Shown: positions 10,363 to 24,320, numbered from the stretch's first letter. The stretch is DNA of 64,000 nucleotides from Polytrichum commune (GCA_950295325.1 OX485806.1:48789169-48853168), one strand, 5' to 3'. Made by a program: numbers and translations. The notes: generated by a model from the letters alone, not told the origin.

Positions 10363-13300
10363 ATGGCTGGGAATAATGTGCTGGTAGTGCCTCCATTCGA
10401 CTGCGCTTGGTTGATGGGGGATGAGTTGCGCTTTGCGGAAGATGGCCGCGGATGTGTGGCCTTTGAGGCCCGTGCTGACAACGATGTTACTGTAGTATTT
10501 AAGGAGCATGCAGGTGCGTGTTCCATGGAATATTGAGTGAGAGGACTCATTGGTTGGCGAAGGAATGCTTATCATCCACCCCTACCACATATTATCCTCT
10601 TGCAGATTGTATGTTTTAATCGCTGCTGGTAGTCTCTGCGAAGTTTCACCGAATGAGTTTCTCATAAAAGATGACGATCACGATACTGTAAAGCCACATT
10701 CGGCGAGGGCAAGCTTTTATATTGAATGCCTCAAACATTATCGTATTTCAACTAGGCAGAGTGGGGCAATTATACTTGCGATAGTCGAGTTCAACATATA
10801 CTTGTCCAAGTTGTTTTTTTATCGTCTTTTTTGAAAATCTTACGATCCTCTCTCTGCACTTACTAAAGTCTTACCCTTGTTCATAGTTTTCTGCACCTGG
10901 TAGTGATCACTACATTTTTTTCAGTATTTGTATAATTCTCGTTTATATTAGGATGAATGGCGTGTAATTGAAGTGAAAGTATTTGCGCTAGTTAGGCTGG
11001 GCGTTACCATGTATTGCGAGATTGAGAACTAATAAAAATCTGAAACTGTAATAACCACGGTTGCAGCAGAGATGTGTCCCATATACTGAGTAACGTCATG
11101 CATGCAGGCTGCAAACACTATCGAACTGATCTCGGTCCGAATTACACAATCATTTTGGGAAGCCATTGTAACCGGAGGCTGAAGATGCTGGTAGACGGCA
11201 ATACTGTGGTGGATGTGGCTGGCATAATATTGTGCCCATCCAGGTTCGAGCGTTATTGGATAAGTTTAATGGACGGGACAATTACAGTTGGAAAAGGAGA
11301 GCCTGGGCTGAGTATTGTGTACGAGTGGTCAGACCCCAGGCCCAATCTTAAAGTAAAATATGTAGGTCTCAGTAGCTGGGATAAGCATGTCGGGTACAGG
11401 AATATACGAGTATTGCCACCGGCACCAGTGAGCGGGAAACATATATCAAACTCTTTAGAATGGCAAGGTGTTGGAGGCGGGTTGGCTCTATATCTAGAGT
11501 CGAAAGATTTATCCGATGTACAGTTTGTTGTTGGCCCCGACCGTAGGGTTGTGCCAGCACATCGGGTCGTTCTTGGTTCATGCTGCACTGGGTTTCTATG
11601 TCTTTCTGATGACACTATCCACCTTCCATCATTTGAGTACTCCATCCTGCGTGCTGTACTCCAATACATATATACTGGCCGCACGTTGGTAGGCACCACC
11701 CTATCTTAGATTAGTTATGACTACGACACAGATGCATCAGATCATTGCAACTCAACCATGACTGTATATTTTCCAAATGCTGACAACTCTACTTAATAAT
11801 GAATTGGAATGTAATCGGTCTGGTAATAAATATTTCATGGACTAGTGTCAGGTATATTCCAAATTGTTTAACGTTGATGATGTTTGTGTACATAGTTGAC
11901 TTTGCCAGAGCATCAGACAGGGATTGCAGATTTCATAGATCCTTGTGTGCAGTGGTTTCTTGTTATTCTAGTAACAACTCTCCAAAACATCTTAGAGCCC
12001 TTCAAGTGACAAGAATCTCAAAGATAGGCTGTGCAGCTGGAGGTTTCGTTCTGAATCTTCCACTCTACCATTTTCAAAAGTTAAGGTCTTACGTGGGAGA
12101 AATTGAATCATGTGCAACGTGTGTTTGCTGATCACGGTTTCTTTTGACATCTGGCACAGGTTGGTACAGTGGAACTCATTCAAGTTCAGAAGGTAGCAGA
12201 GGAATTTGGGCTCAAATGTCTTGCATTGCAATGTGAGCAGCTCAATTTAGCTTCTATGACAAGGGAGGACAATAATTCGAAAATGTCAGAGGAAGACCTT
12301 AAAGTGGAGATAATGTACCAAAGTTCAGTTTTCCGAGAAGACCAGGCAACATGCCCATTAAGTGTCCCTTTAAATACAGCTAAATTGCTGCAGCTTCTTG
12401 AGAGTGGAGAATTCAGTGATGTGGAGGTAACAATTGCGGACCATGGCAAAGTGGCAATGGCCCACAGACTGATTCTAAGTGCTTGGAGTGAACCGTTTGC
12501 AAAGGTTAGGATCAACTTTGTGGTTATTTCTTGCAGGTTATAATTATGTAAGTTCTGTCATTGGTCTGGGATACTTTCCTGTGTGATTTGTCCCTGCCTG
12601 CTCCTCCGAGTTTGTCATCACCTGAAACCCCCCTCAAGGAATTGTCACCTCCAAAGAGTTTCAATCCAGCGATAATGTCAAAGAAGTTCTTTTCAGAGAC
12701 AAGTTTGTCTTTTGCACCTACGATTCTGACTCTCCAGCAAGAATATCATCGATCTGATGCATTTTAAAAATATGGTCAAACAATCTCAGAAGACGGAAAG
12801 TGAGCATATTCACATGTAGAGGTATAATGTTCTATCTTGTCAACGTGTGGCAAACTTAAAAGAATGAAACGATAAATAATTGCCTTTTTGTATGCAAGCA
12901 GATGTTTACAAATGGGATGTGGGAAAGCAATATTGGAGAGATAGTTGTCAGGGCTGTAGCACCTGAGCCTTTCATGGCGATGCTTCGCTTCATGTATGGT
13001 GGCTACCTTGATCTAGAGGAAAAAGATGAAAATGGAACACTGCTACTTCCACTACTGGTGCTGGCAGACCAATATGCGATCCAGGTTTTGCAACAGGAGT
13101 GCTGTATGCGCCTTCTTGATTGCCTCACAGAGGTAGTTCCGCCAGTTTTTCTTGGTGTCCCTGGTTTGATACTAACTGTTAGCGTTGTAATTGAGGAAAC
13201 TACTGTATGCACAGAGCACTAAGTTTTTATGAAGTATCCTGTACCAGGATTCTGCATGTGTCATATTGCAAGTGGCTGCTGCCATGCCTTCTTGCCAGGC

Positions 13301-16300
13301 ACTGAGAGAAGCATGTGAAGATTGTTGTGCTCGACACTTTGACTATTGCATCATCCCTCCTGCCACTGAGTTCCAGGAGCTGGAAGTTTCATGCCTGTTG
13401 AGGATCTTGCAGGTTTGTCATCTGACTTCACTCTTTCTGGATGAGATGTAGCATGAAAGTAATCAAATTGTACTGTAAGCAGATCACTATTATATGTACG
13501 GATTGACAGTCCGGTTTCCCAAGCCACAACTGATTGTGCTGTAAAGCTGGGCATCTCTATTACTTAATTAGGCTTGTGAAAGCATCTTGTGTGGATTTGT
13601 GTCCATCTCTGAATGCAACTAATGGTCCTGAGCTGGATCTCCAGTTCTGATGTTTGAGTTGCACATCAAAAAATTACATTGCCTCATGCACTCCAATGTG
13701 TTTATTTGGAAAATCAGCACCCAGCTCTGTGTGTCATATCTGAGGAGAAAGTTCTGGATGCCATCATTATGTGGGGTGCAAATAAAGACGATATTCATGG
13801 GTGGGAGGATGCCTGTCGACGAGCAAGAACTGAGGGAGCATCATTATTTCAAAATCGGATGGAAGACCTTAAACTCTTGCTACCTCTTGTGCGCTTCCCT
13901 CTCATTCCCCTCCCAGTATTGCAAATGGTGAGCCAGCGATCACTCACTCTCCCTCAGTCTGACATTTGTGGTTCTGTACAGGACTTGCCTGGTACTCTCT
14001 CAGGCATGTTTTCTCCCCAGGGAAATGCATGAGGTTGATTTGTAGGTTCATTCCCTCTTCTTACATTAGTGGACTATCATGATCAGTGATGTCTTTCTTC
14101 TTCTCTGTTCACCTCATGTTTGGGGCCATTGGTTGTTGCAGCTACAAAACACAGACCTGTGCATATTTTCCAAGGTGATTCCAGCAGTGGAGGAGCTGGT
14201 CAGTAACCTGTTACCCAAGGGGTCTGGATACAATGCTTGCATACCAACTTCAGTTCTCTCGGTAGTTATCTTAGGCTCATAGGATAAGGTTGTGGTGTTT
14301 GTTGTGACGTCATGGGGTTTGTGTCGCATACAAACATTTTTATGTGCCCCTAGACTGTCTCGCAAGGTCCAATTGCATTGAAGGTCTCCAGATGGCAGCT
14401 GATTATGTTTGGTCAATATCAAGTGCTTGTTATTATTTGATGTGCACCTAAATACTAGGTCGTTTGGTTTGGCATAAGTTGATTAGTTTAAGATACTAAA
14501 CATATAAATGTTGAATATGGCTCCCATATATTAGTTAAAATTCGTTTGGGCACTCTAGAAATCCTTTGGCTGGGTTCGACTTACTGTTAGAATAAATGCA
14601 CACATCTCTAGATCTACATAAATATATTCAAGTTTTTCCTTGGACACATAATTCTAGAACTATAAATGATCAAATTAGATAATCAAAAGAAAATAACCTA
14701 TCAATCATTCTTATTGAGCAGATATGTTTGTTAATTTAAAGAAAATTCTTTACTCTTAAAACTCTTCTAGGTGGATGGTTATTGTCGAACATTTGCTCTT
14801 AGAATTCTACTTTTAAATTGCGTTCGACAGTAGGTTTTTCTTTTCTAGGTGAATCACTTGTACATTAGGTTCCTCTTAATGAAACAAACAATGCATTTCA
14901 ACTCTTAAAGGACCGGGGGTGCGTTTATAACAGGATGTGTGATGATTTTGTAGGAACCCGTAACAAGTATTGAAATGATATTTTATTCGATATATGATAT
15001 TGGATGCATTTTTAGCACAACTTATCAAAAGGAGGATGTGAAAGAAAAGTCATGTGGTGATGTCTTTGAGTCTAGCTTATTCAAACGAGTTCAAATATCC
15101 CAATTTAATGTGTGCTCTGATTGAAACAAGACATGGTACATGGGCTAATTCTAGATAGGGTCACTTTGTGCTTTTAATTAAACATATCAAGTAACTTTAA
15201 ACCCCTTTGTTTGACACCTTGAGGGCCATAACAGGCCTCTTGGACCATTAAGGGTTAAATGTACCTCCCTTATATATAAAGACAAGGTTGGGGTCTTTGT
15301 TTGACCTAATCCCCACCCTGATTTCTTTTCCCTGAATTTTTAAAGGCCCAACACCTACATATGGTCACAATTAAAGAATTTTGACACAAATTATGAGCTT
15401 TTTGCTTGTAACATTTCTTGACATGCTAACTTAATGATTAGAAATTTAAAGTGAAACTGTATTTAAACTATGTAATTCGATAATTGTGGGCTTTTATATT
15501 GGAGTTACATTGCATAGTCGCATGATGATATGAACATTATGCTAGGTTGAGGTTGAGACTTGGACATCATATCTAGTTTATCAAGTACAGAGATAATTTG
15601 CTTTTTGTGGCTTTGTGCTTCTTTATACCCAATGGTATCTATTGATTGATAGTGATGCTAATTGTGGAGATGGCTGTGTCAGGCACTAGAAGCTATTGAG
15701 TACTTATGCCAGGATCTGACATCCTCCAGCCAGCAGCAGTGAGTAACTAAAGTTGTGTACCTATGAAGAGCAGGTCGTATTCCTCTTTGTAGGGCTCTTA
15801 GGAAAACAACTGGAACAGGATGTTCAAGGTTCTGTCAAATAGATGTAACAAGAGTGTTGTTCTTGTGATCATGGATGTCATGAAATTTCTGTATTTGTTC
15901 AGGGAGATCTTTCAAACACTTGACATGCGAGCTCAGGGCAGACTGGTCAAGTTTCCGCAAAGCAATCTGCGGTTTAGCCATCGCCTTTCAACATGTAAGG
16001 AACTACTGTACATTAGTGATGGAGACTGCAATGGGGTGTTTTATCACATTGGTACATCTTTTGGAGTCCATCCGTGGATGAATCCAGTCCTTACTAAGGT
16101 AAGTTAAATCATCTTGTTGCTGAATAAAATTCCTGATTTAGTCTGGGTGCAGAATTTGTGAGGTTAGTCATGAGTTGTTACCTGTTGTTTGAAAGTACAA
16201 TCTGCAAGTCATGACAAGATGTAGTCGAGGGTTGTCTGGCATGATTGAAGTGGCAGCAATATCAGTATGGGTCAGATTACATTAGGATATCAGATTAGCA

Positions 16301-19253
16301 GGTGAAGATTATAGTGGGCTTCGATTGTTAAGATGGCAGAACACAAGGGTATTGCACAAAATCTGTTCTTTAAACCACTGGTGTGGAACACAAACATGCT
16401 TGGAGTTGGATTTACAGTTGCTTTTAGAAAATTAATTTGGTCCAAACTACTAGGTCATTTTGGTGCAATTGTCAATTTATCACTGTAATTGATCCCAGGG
16501 GTGGCAACTCCCATTTTATATGCAGGCATCCTTGGCTTCAAAACACATTTGGGTTTTGCTCTCAACAGTTTTAAAAACATATAATATGGAATTTGAAATT
16601 TATAGTTTGACTTTACATTAAAATTAAATTGATTAAATGAACTTTTACATTATTTTATAAAAATACCATACAATCTTTAAGGTATGTGGGCTTTACATGG
16701 ACACCTATACGTGAGTGGTATATAGCAAGGCTTGATGGTGAGGACAGACACCAAATACACATGTTGTGATGAGATTGGACATTGTGCTCAGACCATAGAC
16801 TCCATTATAGGTTCAATTGTTAACACAATTGGGAGGGCTTATGTGATCAATAGCTATGTCGAGAAAAAAGCAAGTTGGTAATTGTTGCAGAAAAAAGAAA
16901 AAAAGAAAAAGGAGAAGCAAGATATGAGCATTTGAAATTGAGGTTTTCATTTTGAGATGTTTAGGCCATTAAAAACTAAAATGGATGTATTTTGAGAAGA
17001 GGATTCAGTGTGGCCTTCAAATAAGTGTCTCTAACGCAAAATTGAAATCAAATATGGCCCTCGGAGTTGTTCTGTTTGTAGTGTCCTAATTTCTGAACCT
17101 CTGTAGGGCCACCAGAGATACCCGTAGTTCAACTTTTTCAAACTAGAATTTCTAAAATCATACAATGGGATTGTAACATGACTCAATGTAATATAGAGTT
17201 ATATTTTGGGAATCCTCTAGGCCTGCACAACATTGTCAATTTAAAATAGTTAGCATGTAACTAACTAAGCAATATTATGTTTCCATGCTAATATTTCCTA
17301 GTTAGTTAGTTGTAGCATTTAACTATATTAGTTAGTTAGTTAGCACAGATTTATAATTCGGGGAGTTGCCACCTGGGGAATCGACCATGATGAACGGCAC
17401 TAATTTGAGCTGTTCATTAATTATATCACCTAGAGTGGAAAATTTTGTTTGGAGATTTTGGTTGGATTTTTGCTGTTGAAATGATTTAAAATCAAAATTC
17501 AAGAATTTGGTAATGTCTCTTCAGATTTTGACAGGCTCAAAAACTACAGATATTAAACCAAAAAACTGTTGAACCTCACAGGTGCATATGGTGTCTTAAT
17601 TTTATGAATCCTGCCTGTTCTCAAGAGATAGTATGCCGGTCATTATTGAAATCAATAAATGGCAATCACTTTGATTTCTGCAATTTTCTCAATGTTAAAG
17701 AGTTGCGGCCATTACATCTGCACTTGTAACAATTCCTGTGTGGAAACCTAGTTAGTTAGCATGTAAGAACTACTAGAATTGGCCCCTGCCATCCCCGGCC
17801 GATTGCACTTGTGCATGTGAATTGGTGTCGCAGGCCATACTTGCACAGGCTTCTCAACAGGCCACTGTTGACGGGTGATGGTTTGGAAGTTTGGAATGGC
17901 GTGATTACCTGCTCAATCACTGTTCAACAGATGGTCTGAACACCCATGCTTTATTGTGTAATAGATATTCACTGCATCAACTTATTATGCTCTCAAGAAG
18001 ATGGCCTTCGGAATTGAGCAGTATTAAAGCGCCTGTACATCCGCTAGGCTGGACACGTGCATAAATTGGCTGTCATGGAATATTCAGATTGCATCTTGGA
18101 TAATAAATTTATCCAACAACTGTCTGCAGAGGCTGGTGGTTTCAGCAAGCAGTCCACCTTCAAGATTTACTGATGCCAAGGCTTTAGTTTCTCGTAATTA
18201 TCAGGTAATTAGTAACAAGCTTAAGCATGTTATTTCCTTCTTCAATGAAGAGCTCAATACTTATTGATGAATTATAGAGTGATTTTGGAGTATACCTGAA
18301 ATTTCACAGAACAAGAAATAAACATTTATGTACCTGTTGTCCATCCCAGTGATTTAAATGCGAGGATTGTTTTGCATGCATTGGTGTATTCCTGTTTGGC
18401 ATTTCACAGACATGGTTATCTTCATGTGTATGAAGTGAGGTCAAATCATAGGATCAAATCTTTTGTGCAGGGAACTTCATTTGCAGGACCTTGCAATGCC
18501 ACTGGAGGAATGTCGGCATGGTGGAAGGTTGATATCGGGGAGGATCATCAGGTAGAGTCTGTGCTCTAGCTCGAATTGTGAAGTCTGCTGAGGAAACTAT
18601 TATATTTGTGCTTTGATCTCTTCAGAAAATCCATCACTTAATCTTTGCATGTGCAGCTTATGTGCAATTATTATACTACAAGGCAGGATAGTTCTTCCAG
18701 TTTTATGCGCAACTGGAGCTTCCAGGTGAAAAGTCTTGTTGTTTGTGTTGTACATGAGATCCTACCTTCCAATTCTACTTTTTGAATAGATCTCGCTAGA
18801 TGAGTCTTTGACATGAGAGCTTTTGCTAGATGGTAATGTTATAGATCAGCCCATTGACTATCATCATGTGCACATTTTAAGTCTGTTTCATATAGATGAG
18901 ACACTATGCTGTGGTTTGTGTTGGTCTCACAATCAACAACATTCAATTAAATGCTCAGTTCAACAAAAATCAGCTCCTTCAAAATTGGAAAACCAATCCT
19001 CATTTGTTAAATTGGTTTGATGCACACATGGCAGGGGTCAATGGACGGGCAGCATTGGACGCAATTACGCACCCATCACAATGACCAAACATTGTGTCAG
19101 GCAGGTCAATATGCATCATGGCCCATTTTTGGATCTCAAGCACTCTTGCCGTTTAGATTCTTCAGAGTGATCCTCCTAGGCCCTACTACAAGTTTATCAG
19201 CACAATGGAACCTCTCGCTTTGTTACTTAGAGCTGTACGGGTACTTCAGGTGA
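10363..19253 (+). CDS. Double BTB/POZ, BACK and discoidin-domain protein (At2g30600 family)
   Basis: Modelled exons: 10363-10513, 11108-11688, 12160-12504, 12902-13132, 13248-13412, 13718-13927, 14142-14198, 15683-15738, 15903-16098, 18130-18204, 18471-18551, 18657-18725, 19035-19253. All introns are GT-AG and phases join; the total is 2436 nt, 811 aa (the Arabidopsis protein is about 809 aa). N-terminal farnesoic-acid-methyltransferase-like beta domain at about 10-150 (VKYVGLSSWDKHVGYRN); BTB 1 at about 180-275 (SDVQFVVG, VPAHRVVLGS, LQYIYTGR); BTB 2 at about 320-430 (SDVEVTIAD, LRFMYGGYLDL); BACK at about 430-590 (HFDYC, SEEKVLDAIIMW); F5/8 type C domain at about 600-811 (NGVFYHIGTSFGVHPWMNP, ending CYLELYGYFR). 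BTB/BACK proteins often serve as CUL3 ubiquitin-ligase adaptors, but this family's substrate is not known to me. The start is the first ATG in the open frame. Confidence 0.93.
16496..17375. mobile_element. Non-autonomous DNA transposon in BTB intron 9
   Basis: Inverted ends: CAGGGGTGGCAACTCCC at 16496 and, read inward from 17375, CAGGTGGCAACTCCCC. TIRs of the CAGGGGTGGCAA type are common in hAT-derived MITEs. No coding capacity is visible in the 880 bp between them, which is AT-rich and contains TAGTTAGT runs near 17290-17345. The target duplication is not clear, so the superfamily assignment is tentative. Confidence 0.55.
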
Positions 19254-19738
19254 TTGGTTCCAACGTCCACTATATGTCCACAGGGAAAAAAATGCCCCTT
19301 AATCTTCATGTTTATTATCAATCTTGTTCTAGAATAGCACTTCTGTCTAAATTATGGAGGATCAATTCAGGCTGCTAAAATCTGGAGAGTATTCTATGAA
19401 CAGAATCTTTAAGGGTGTGTATGGAAAGTTGATGGTCACAGCTTCAACCCCTGAAGGGGCTGAGGTACTGTTGTAGGCTTGAGCGGTTGTGTTGTCCCTC
19501 AATGTAGAACAGAAATTTCTACTTTTTCCTTCTAGTCCCACTTGAGCATTGTGAAGCAAGAAACCTCTGGTGAGGACTTGTGGATCCCTTAATCTTTGAA
19601 GGATTTGTCTTTTGTGCCTAACAATTGGTTTTACAAATCTTCTTTTGATACCAATTAGCTGAGCTTGAAGTGATTAGAGCACGCCCACAAGTCCCTCCAA
19701 AGTTTCTTGCTACGATTCGTGTTTTTGGCACAGTGTCG
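19254..19738. other. 3' flank of the BTB gene
   Basis: The 3' UTR and terminator of the BTB gene should lie here. No ORF, RNA gene or clear repeat is visible. Confidence 0.3.
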
Positions 19739-20070
19739 CAATACACTACACTAAATAGGATATTTAGTGTTTGATACACTATATATGAACGCATATACTA
19801 AATATCAATAACCCTTTGAAATTAAGTACCATTAAATGTAAACTCAAACACTAAATATCAACTATGGTAATATGTGAAAGTTACATGTTTGAATTTAATG
19901 TTGACAAGGATATGGAAAATAAATTAACAATGTTGAAAGGAGAATTCCAACATGTCTTCTACCATATCTTCTAACACTAATTTTCAAAAAAATTGAAAAT
20001 TAGTGTTGAGTAAGGTAGGGTGGTAACAACATTAATTATAATTAAACACTAACCTATTTAGTGTACTTAT
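19739..20070. mobile_element. MITE-like inverted repeat, about 330 bp
   Basis: The left end has TACACTAAATAGGATATT and the right end has AACCTATTTAGTGTAC, mutually inverted. The centre holds a strong hairpin (AACACTAATTTTCAA, five A's, TTGAAAATTAGTGTT, about 19974-20008). There is no ORF. No convincing target duplication was found. Confidence 0.5.
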
Positions 20071-20223
20071 TGAACACATCACACATGATTGTGTTTTTTT
20101 GGAAAGTGCTGCAGGGAATGGGATTCATGGTACAAGAACTACAAGGGGAGGTCCTTGCAGACCTGAATTTAACATTGTAATGATTTTGTTCATGTTACCA
20201 TTGTGGACTCTATGATTAAACCA

Positions 20224-20513
20224 TTGTTTTGTCTAATTAGTATGGTCCACCCTAATTCCCAATTACCTACACTAGTTTTTAGCAATCTGAAGTGGCTCAC
20301 TGTAATTTCCAATGTGATAAATTAATGTGGGTTTCTCGTCTGCATATTTGGATGAAAATTCAAGGCAAGGCAAGTATCATAAAATTACTAATATCAATCA
20401 AGGTAAGTATATAAAATTACTAATATTAATTAAGGCAAGTACTAAAAACTAATGTGGGCCACACTAAATTCTAGCCCACATGAATTTCTCACCCACACTA
20501 ATTAGACAAAACA
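20224..20513. mobile_element. MITE-like inverted repeat, about 290 bp
   Basis: Left end TGTTTTGTCTAATTAGTATG and right end, read inward, TGTTTTGTCTAATTAGTGTG, 19 of 20 matching. An inner pair also mirrors (ACACTAGTTTTTAG near 20270 and CTAAAAACTAATGTGG near 20442). It has no coding capacity. Confidence 0.55.
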
Positions 20514-20699
20514 GTGTAGTGTCCACCGTTGCCACAAATATAAGTATTGGGGTTTGACCTCGTAGCTTTCTTTTGTTGCTGTTGTTCGTTTGAAATGTAA
20601 CAATAAAGTGGTATTGTATTCCATCATCGTCATTTGATGAATTGATAATGTTTACTCTAGGTTATAAGGAAATCAGGTAGTTATAGGAGTTTGGACGAA

Positions 20700-22559
20700 G
20701 TATCTGGTCAGTTGTAAACTAAGTGGCATTTATTTTTTCTTGGCTGACATCGAGGTAGAGCGATGGGCTGCTCCTCACAAGGAGATACACAACGGCGACG
20801 AAACCAGATCGCACCTAACAGGTCCGCAAATCGCCCAAACACAACGCAAGTTACTAGGCCTGCAGATCGCACCAAACACGGCGACAGTAGCCGAAAAGTA
20901 GAGCAAGCAGGAGAGGCGATCATATAAGGATACAAATCGAGACCAAGATAAACACAATAGGAGATATGGGGGAACAACTACAGGCGCCATTGCATTACTC
21001 TTGTCCAATACATCACAGTGCTGTTAGCACTATATCTCTCAACTCACCCAATCTCCTCCAACCCCCTCGCACCTCAAACCAGATCTACTCTCCGATCACA
21101 CTAAACCCTACCCTACTGCCAGTGCCGCATCAAGGATGGCTCCGAAGCCGCAGACCGCACCTCGAATAGTGTCGCCAACGATCGATCTGCCCCAACACTA
21201 CGCACCGCTCCTGCTTGGGTCTCTCCAACATCCCCCACCCCAGGAGCATTGACACATCCCCGATTTCTAGCAATGGACGATTCCGCCAACACCGCCCCCA
21301 AGCCCACAAGGTATACTCTCAACTCTCTCCCCACCAACACACCAAGACTCCACACAAAACATACAGAGATTGATGCGCCAACATCTCACACCTTTGCTCC
21401 ACCGCATACTTAGTCTCCGCACAGAGAAACCCAAGAATGAATCGCACCAGCACCTCTTCATACACCGCCCTCGCACAATGGCTCACATAGAGCACCCTAC
21501 AAATAGAGCAACCCTACCATCTCTGCGCCACGCCTCTGCTATCACCTACACCTATTAAAGCTACAACACCCCGCACTACCCTCCCCCGACACCCCATATC
21601 AGAAAACACACTCCACAGAAACACCGCTTCCACTAGCATTCTACTTGTCCACCAGCACTCCTCCAGAAATTGTCCAACAAGAATGCACCCAAGCTGCACC
21701 AAAAAACGCACCAACCAACTAGCTAGCACAAGGAAAACACAAAATAAGACGCCTCCTACCTGGCGATAGCAACTCCATACCTCAGCTCCCAACAACGACA
21801 TTCTGCATCCCTGCACCACAACCTAGCACGATCTCAGCAAAATGAGCACACCAGAAAAAGAATCATAGCCATCAACGGACAAAAGCCAACAGCTAAACCG
21901 ACACAAAATAGCAAAAACCAAGAGCACCTGCTACAATGATAAATTCCACAACGCGCACACACCTACTTAAACAGCCTAATGACAGCTCATCGCCAGAAAA
22001 ATCACAACCAACCCAGTACACAAACAAAACTGCATCCCAAAAAGCATCCTCCCAGGACGCGCAATACAAACAAACATCCAAGGAAAAAAAACAAAAACTC
22101 ACCTGGCACACGCTGAACTGCCACCCAACAATCGCCCTGCACCTCCTGCACAAGGCCAACAAGGGCGTTAGAAACCTACTCAAATACCCCCTCTACCCAG
22201 CCCAATTCATTAGCACTTGCCATCCATTTCCCAACAACTGCGAATTGGCCCCCAGCCACACAGCAGAGCACCAACAAGTCGCGGTATACACGAGCAGCAG
22301 CAAAGTTGATCCCCCAATCAGCCTGAATTGCAGGCGTCCACATCAACAGAGCCTGTGCCGAAGCCATAGATGCCCATACCCACGCTCCCGCTGCCAAGCA
22401 CCCCGCACAAGTGCAGACCCAAACAGGAGCCCTACAACCAGCGCCCCCCAGTACCTTGAATTCAAGGGGGAAATCCAAAGCCAACATCGGACACACCAAC
22501 AACAGGATGACGCCAAACTATGCTCGAATGCACCACTTAACAAGCAGGAAGATTTGAAC
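20700..22559 (+). other. A/C-rich leader of the + strand LINE copy (inferred)
   Basis: The + strand is rich in A and C and poor in G and T, as is the sense strand of the LINE on the other strand. The long frames here (for example 21936-22712) have low-complexity Thr/His/Pro/Gln-rich translations and are best explained by the scarcity of T, hence of stop codons. The sequence probably corresponds to the LINE 5' UTR; I could not align it base by base with the other copy. Confidence 0.4.
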
Positions 22560-24320
22560 ATGCAATTGGAGAATGTTTCTCCCAAGCGCAGAAGTAGCTC
22601 TTTCCAACGCTCCTTAGCTCACAAGTCCCACCACTCACACCAAGAAAGAGACCCTATCGCCGCCCAACTAGCCGAGCGCACGCCACCCACCATCCAATAC
22701 CAGAATCCCTGAACAGTAAACATGTAGGAGAGCCAAAGCTCTAAGAGGAGGAAAGCCAAACACTACACAACAACCTCCACTTCCAATGCGCATTTGGACA
22801 ACACACCACATCTTCCGCACATTAGAAGAAAGGTTGCCAGACTTACCATAGGCATGATCGGGAAAATGTGGATGGGCCAACTGATGCACGAGACCCTTGC
22901 TATTCAACGCAACAAACATACATTGAAGGAGAGAAGAACCAACGAATACTTCACCATAACCATATTTGGCACTCCACGAGCAAAATTGACGAATTTCGCA
23001 CATTGAGTGGAGCATTTCTAAGGACTAAACAAACACTCTAAGAGATTTGATGGCGTACCCAGTCAACACTTACATTTTACACTAATTCTCATGTACAAGA
23101 AGGTATTTTAAGAATCGGGCCTCACCGAAGGATTCAACCCTATACGTAATCAAGATGCTTAAACAAACCGGAGTAAAGGTTGTTTGCTTGGAAAGACTCT
23201 GGAAGATAAACATCCCCTTGGGAACATCATTTGCCAACCCACTCGACATCGGAATCGATGTGGTCATGAAGATGTGGGTGGACTTCATCAAAGTCCACCT
23301 TGGCAAACCAAGGTGGGACGGGTGAGCAGTACTTCGGGGAGAAAGAAGATTTGTCATGACAATGTTGGGAGAAGAAAAGGTCACAAACAAAGTAGAAAAA
23401 CGTTTTGAGTTGATCACCAAAGCTAGAAACATAAAACTCCACCTTAAAGATGAAACACTTTAAAGCCACACGGAAATTGAGATCCTCAAAGCGCTCATGA
23501 AGGAGTTGTATCTTGGAAGAAGGCAAATGAAGATCCTTTCACTTACCAAACTAAATGCAATCAAGGACTTTGCATCCATTACCCTTATGACTGAGGATGC
23601 ACACGAGGACCTCTTCATAGTTGGATTCATATTCCACCACCAAAAATATAAAGTTAGCATTACCAAGGACAAAGACACTAGCAACCCATCCGACCTTCAA
23701 ATTAGCACCACCCTCGTCCCCAACGACCTACAGTACCTCAACACGAATCCAAAATCACGATCCCCAAGACCCTCAAGCGCAATTTTGGAGAAAACAACAT
23801 TTTTAGAGTTTGCTTTGAACATGTCACCAACCTCTCGAATAAAAGACATGCCCATTACCTCATGACGGTAATCTACATTGAATGACATCACAAATCTACT
23901 AACATTGTCGGTAGGAGAGTGGACTTCATACCACACAAAGGTAGCATGGACAATGCCGCACTAACCAAATCACCATTCCCCTTGCCTAACCACCGCCAAA
24001 ATAGCCATTGCACAACGAGCCCAATCTATGCACAACACTGCAACCCTATGGTGACGGAAAAACTATTCAACAAATCCATGCAGGAGTTGATAGCCGCTAT
24101 AGATGAGTTCCTCGCAACATTTGCCAACACCATCAACCTCGACACCAATTGGTAAGTGGAAGTTTCTATGGAAAGTATCAGGTCTCACACCGCCAACATC
24201 CAAAACAATAAGTGCTCAATGGCCTCAAAATTCCACCAATCAAGCCAAAGGATGCAACCCATAATGCAAAACCTTGCTACATTAATGGTTGAACGACACA
24301 ACTACTACACGTAAGACGAG
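22560..24320 (+). pseudogene. LINE ORF1 fragment, 3'-truncated copy
   Basis: Broken frames align to ORF1 of the LINE at 24517-37034 in the same order: MQLENVSP at 22560 (other copy 34841); CLERLWKINIPLG ... DIGIDVVMKMWVDFIKVHL near 23190-23300; YKVSITKDKDTSNPSDLQIS near 23650-23700; RRVDFIPHKGSMD near 23910-23950; a coiled-coil-like stretch to about 24300. Similarity stops near 24320, before any endonuclease or RT. Stops and frameshifts are frequent. This copy lies tail-to-tail with the large LINE. Confidence 0.75.

Noticed and set aside
19973-20010. Rho-independent-type terminator or miRNA precursor
   Set aside because: The hairpin is AT-only and lies at the centre of a MITE-like inverted repeat, which explains it better.
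21936-22712. 258-codon open frame on the + strand
   Set aside because: Low-complexity Thr/Gln/Pro/His translation in A/C-rich DNA where stop codons are rare by composition; only its last part (MQLENVSP) belongs to LINE ORF1.
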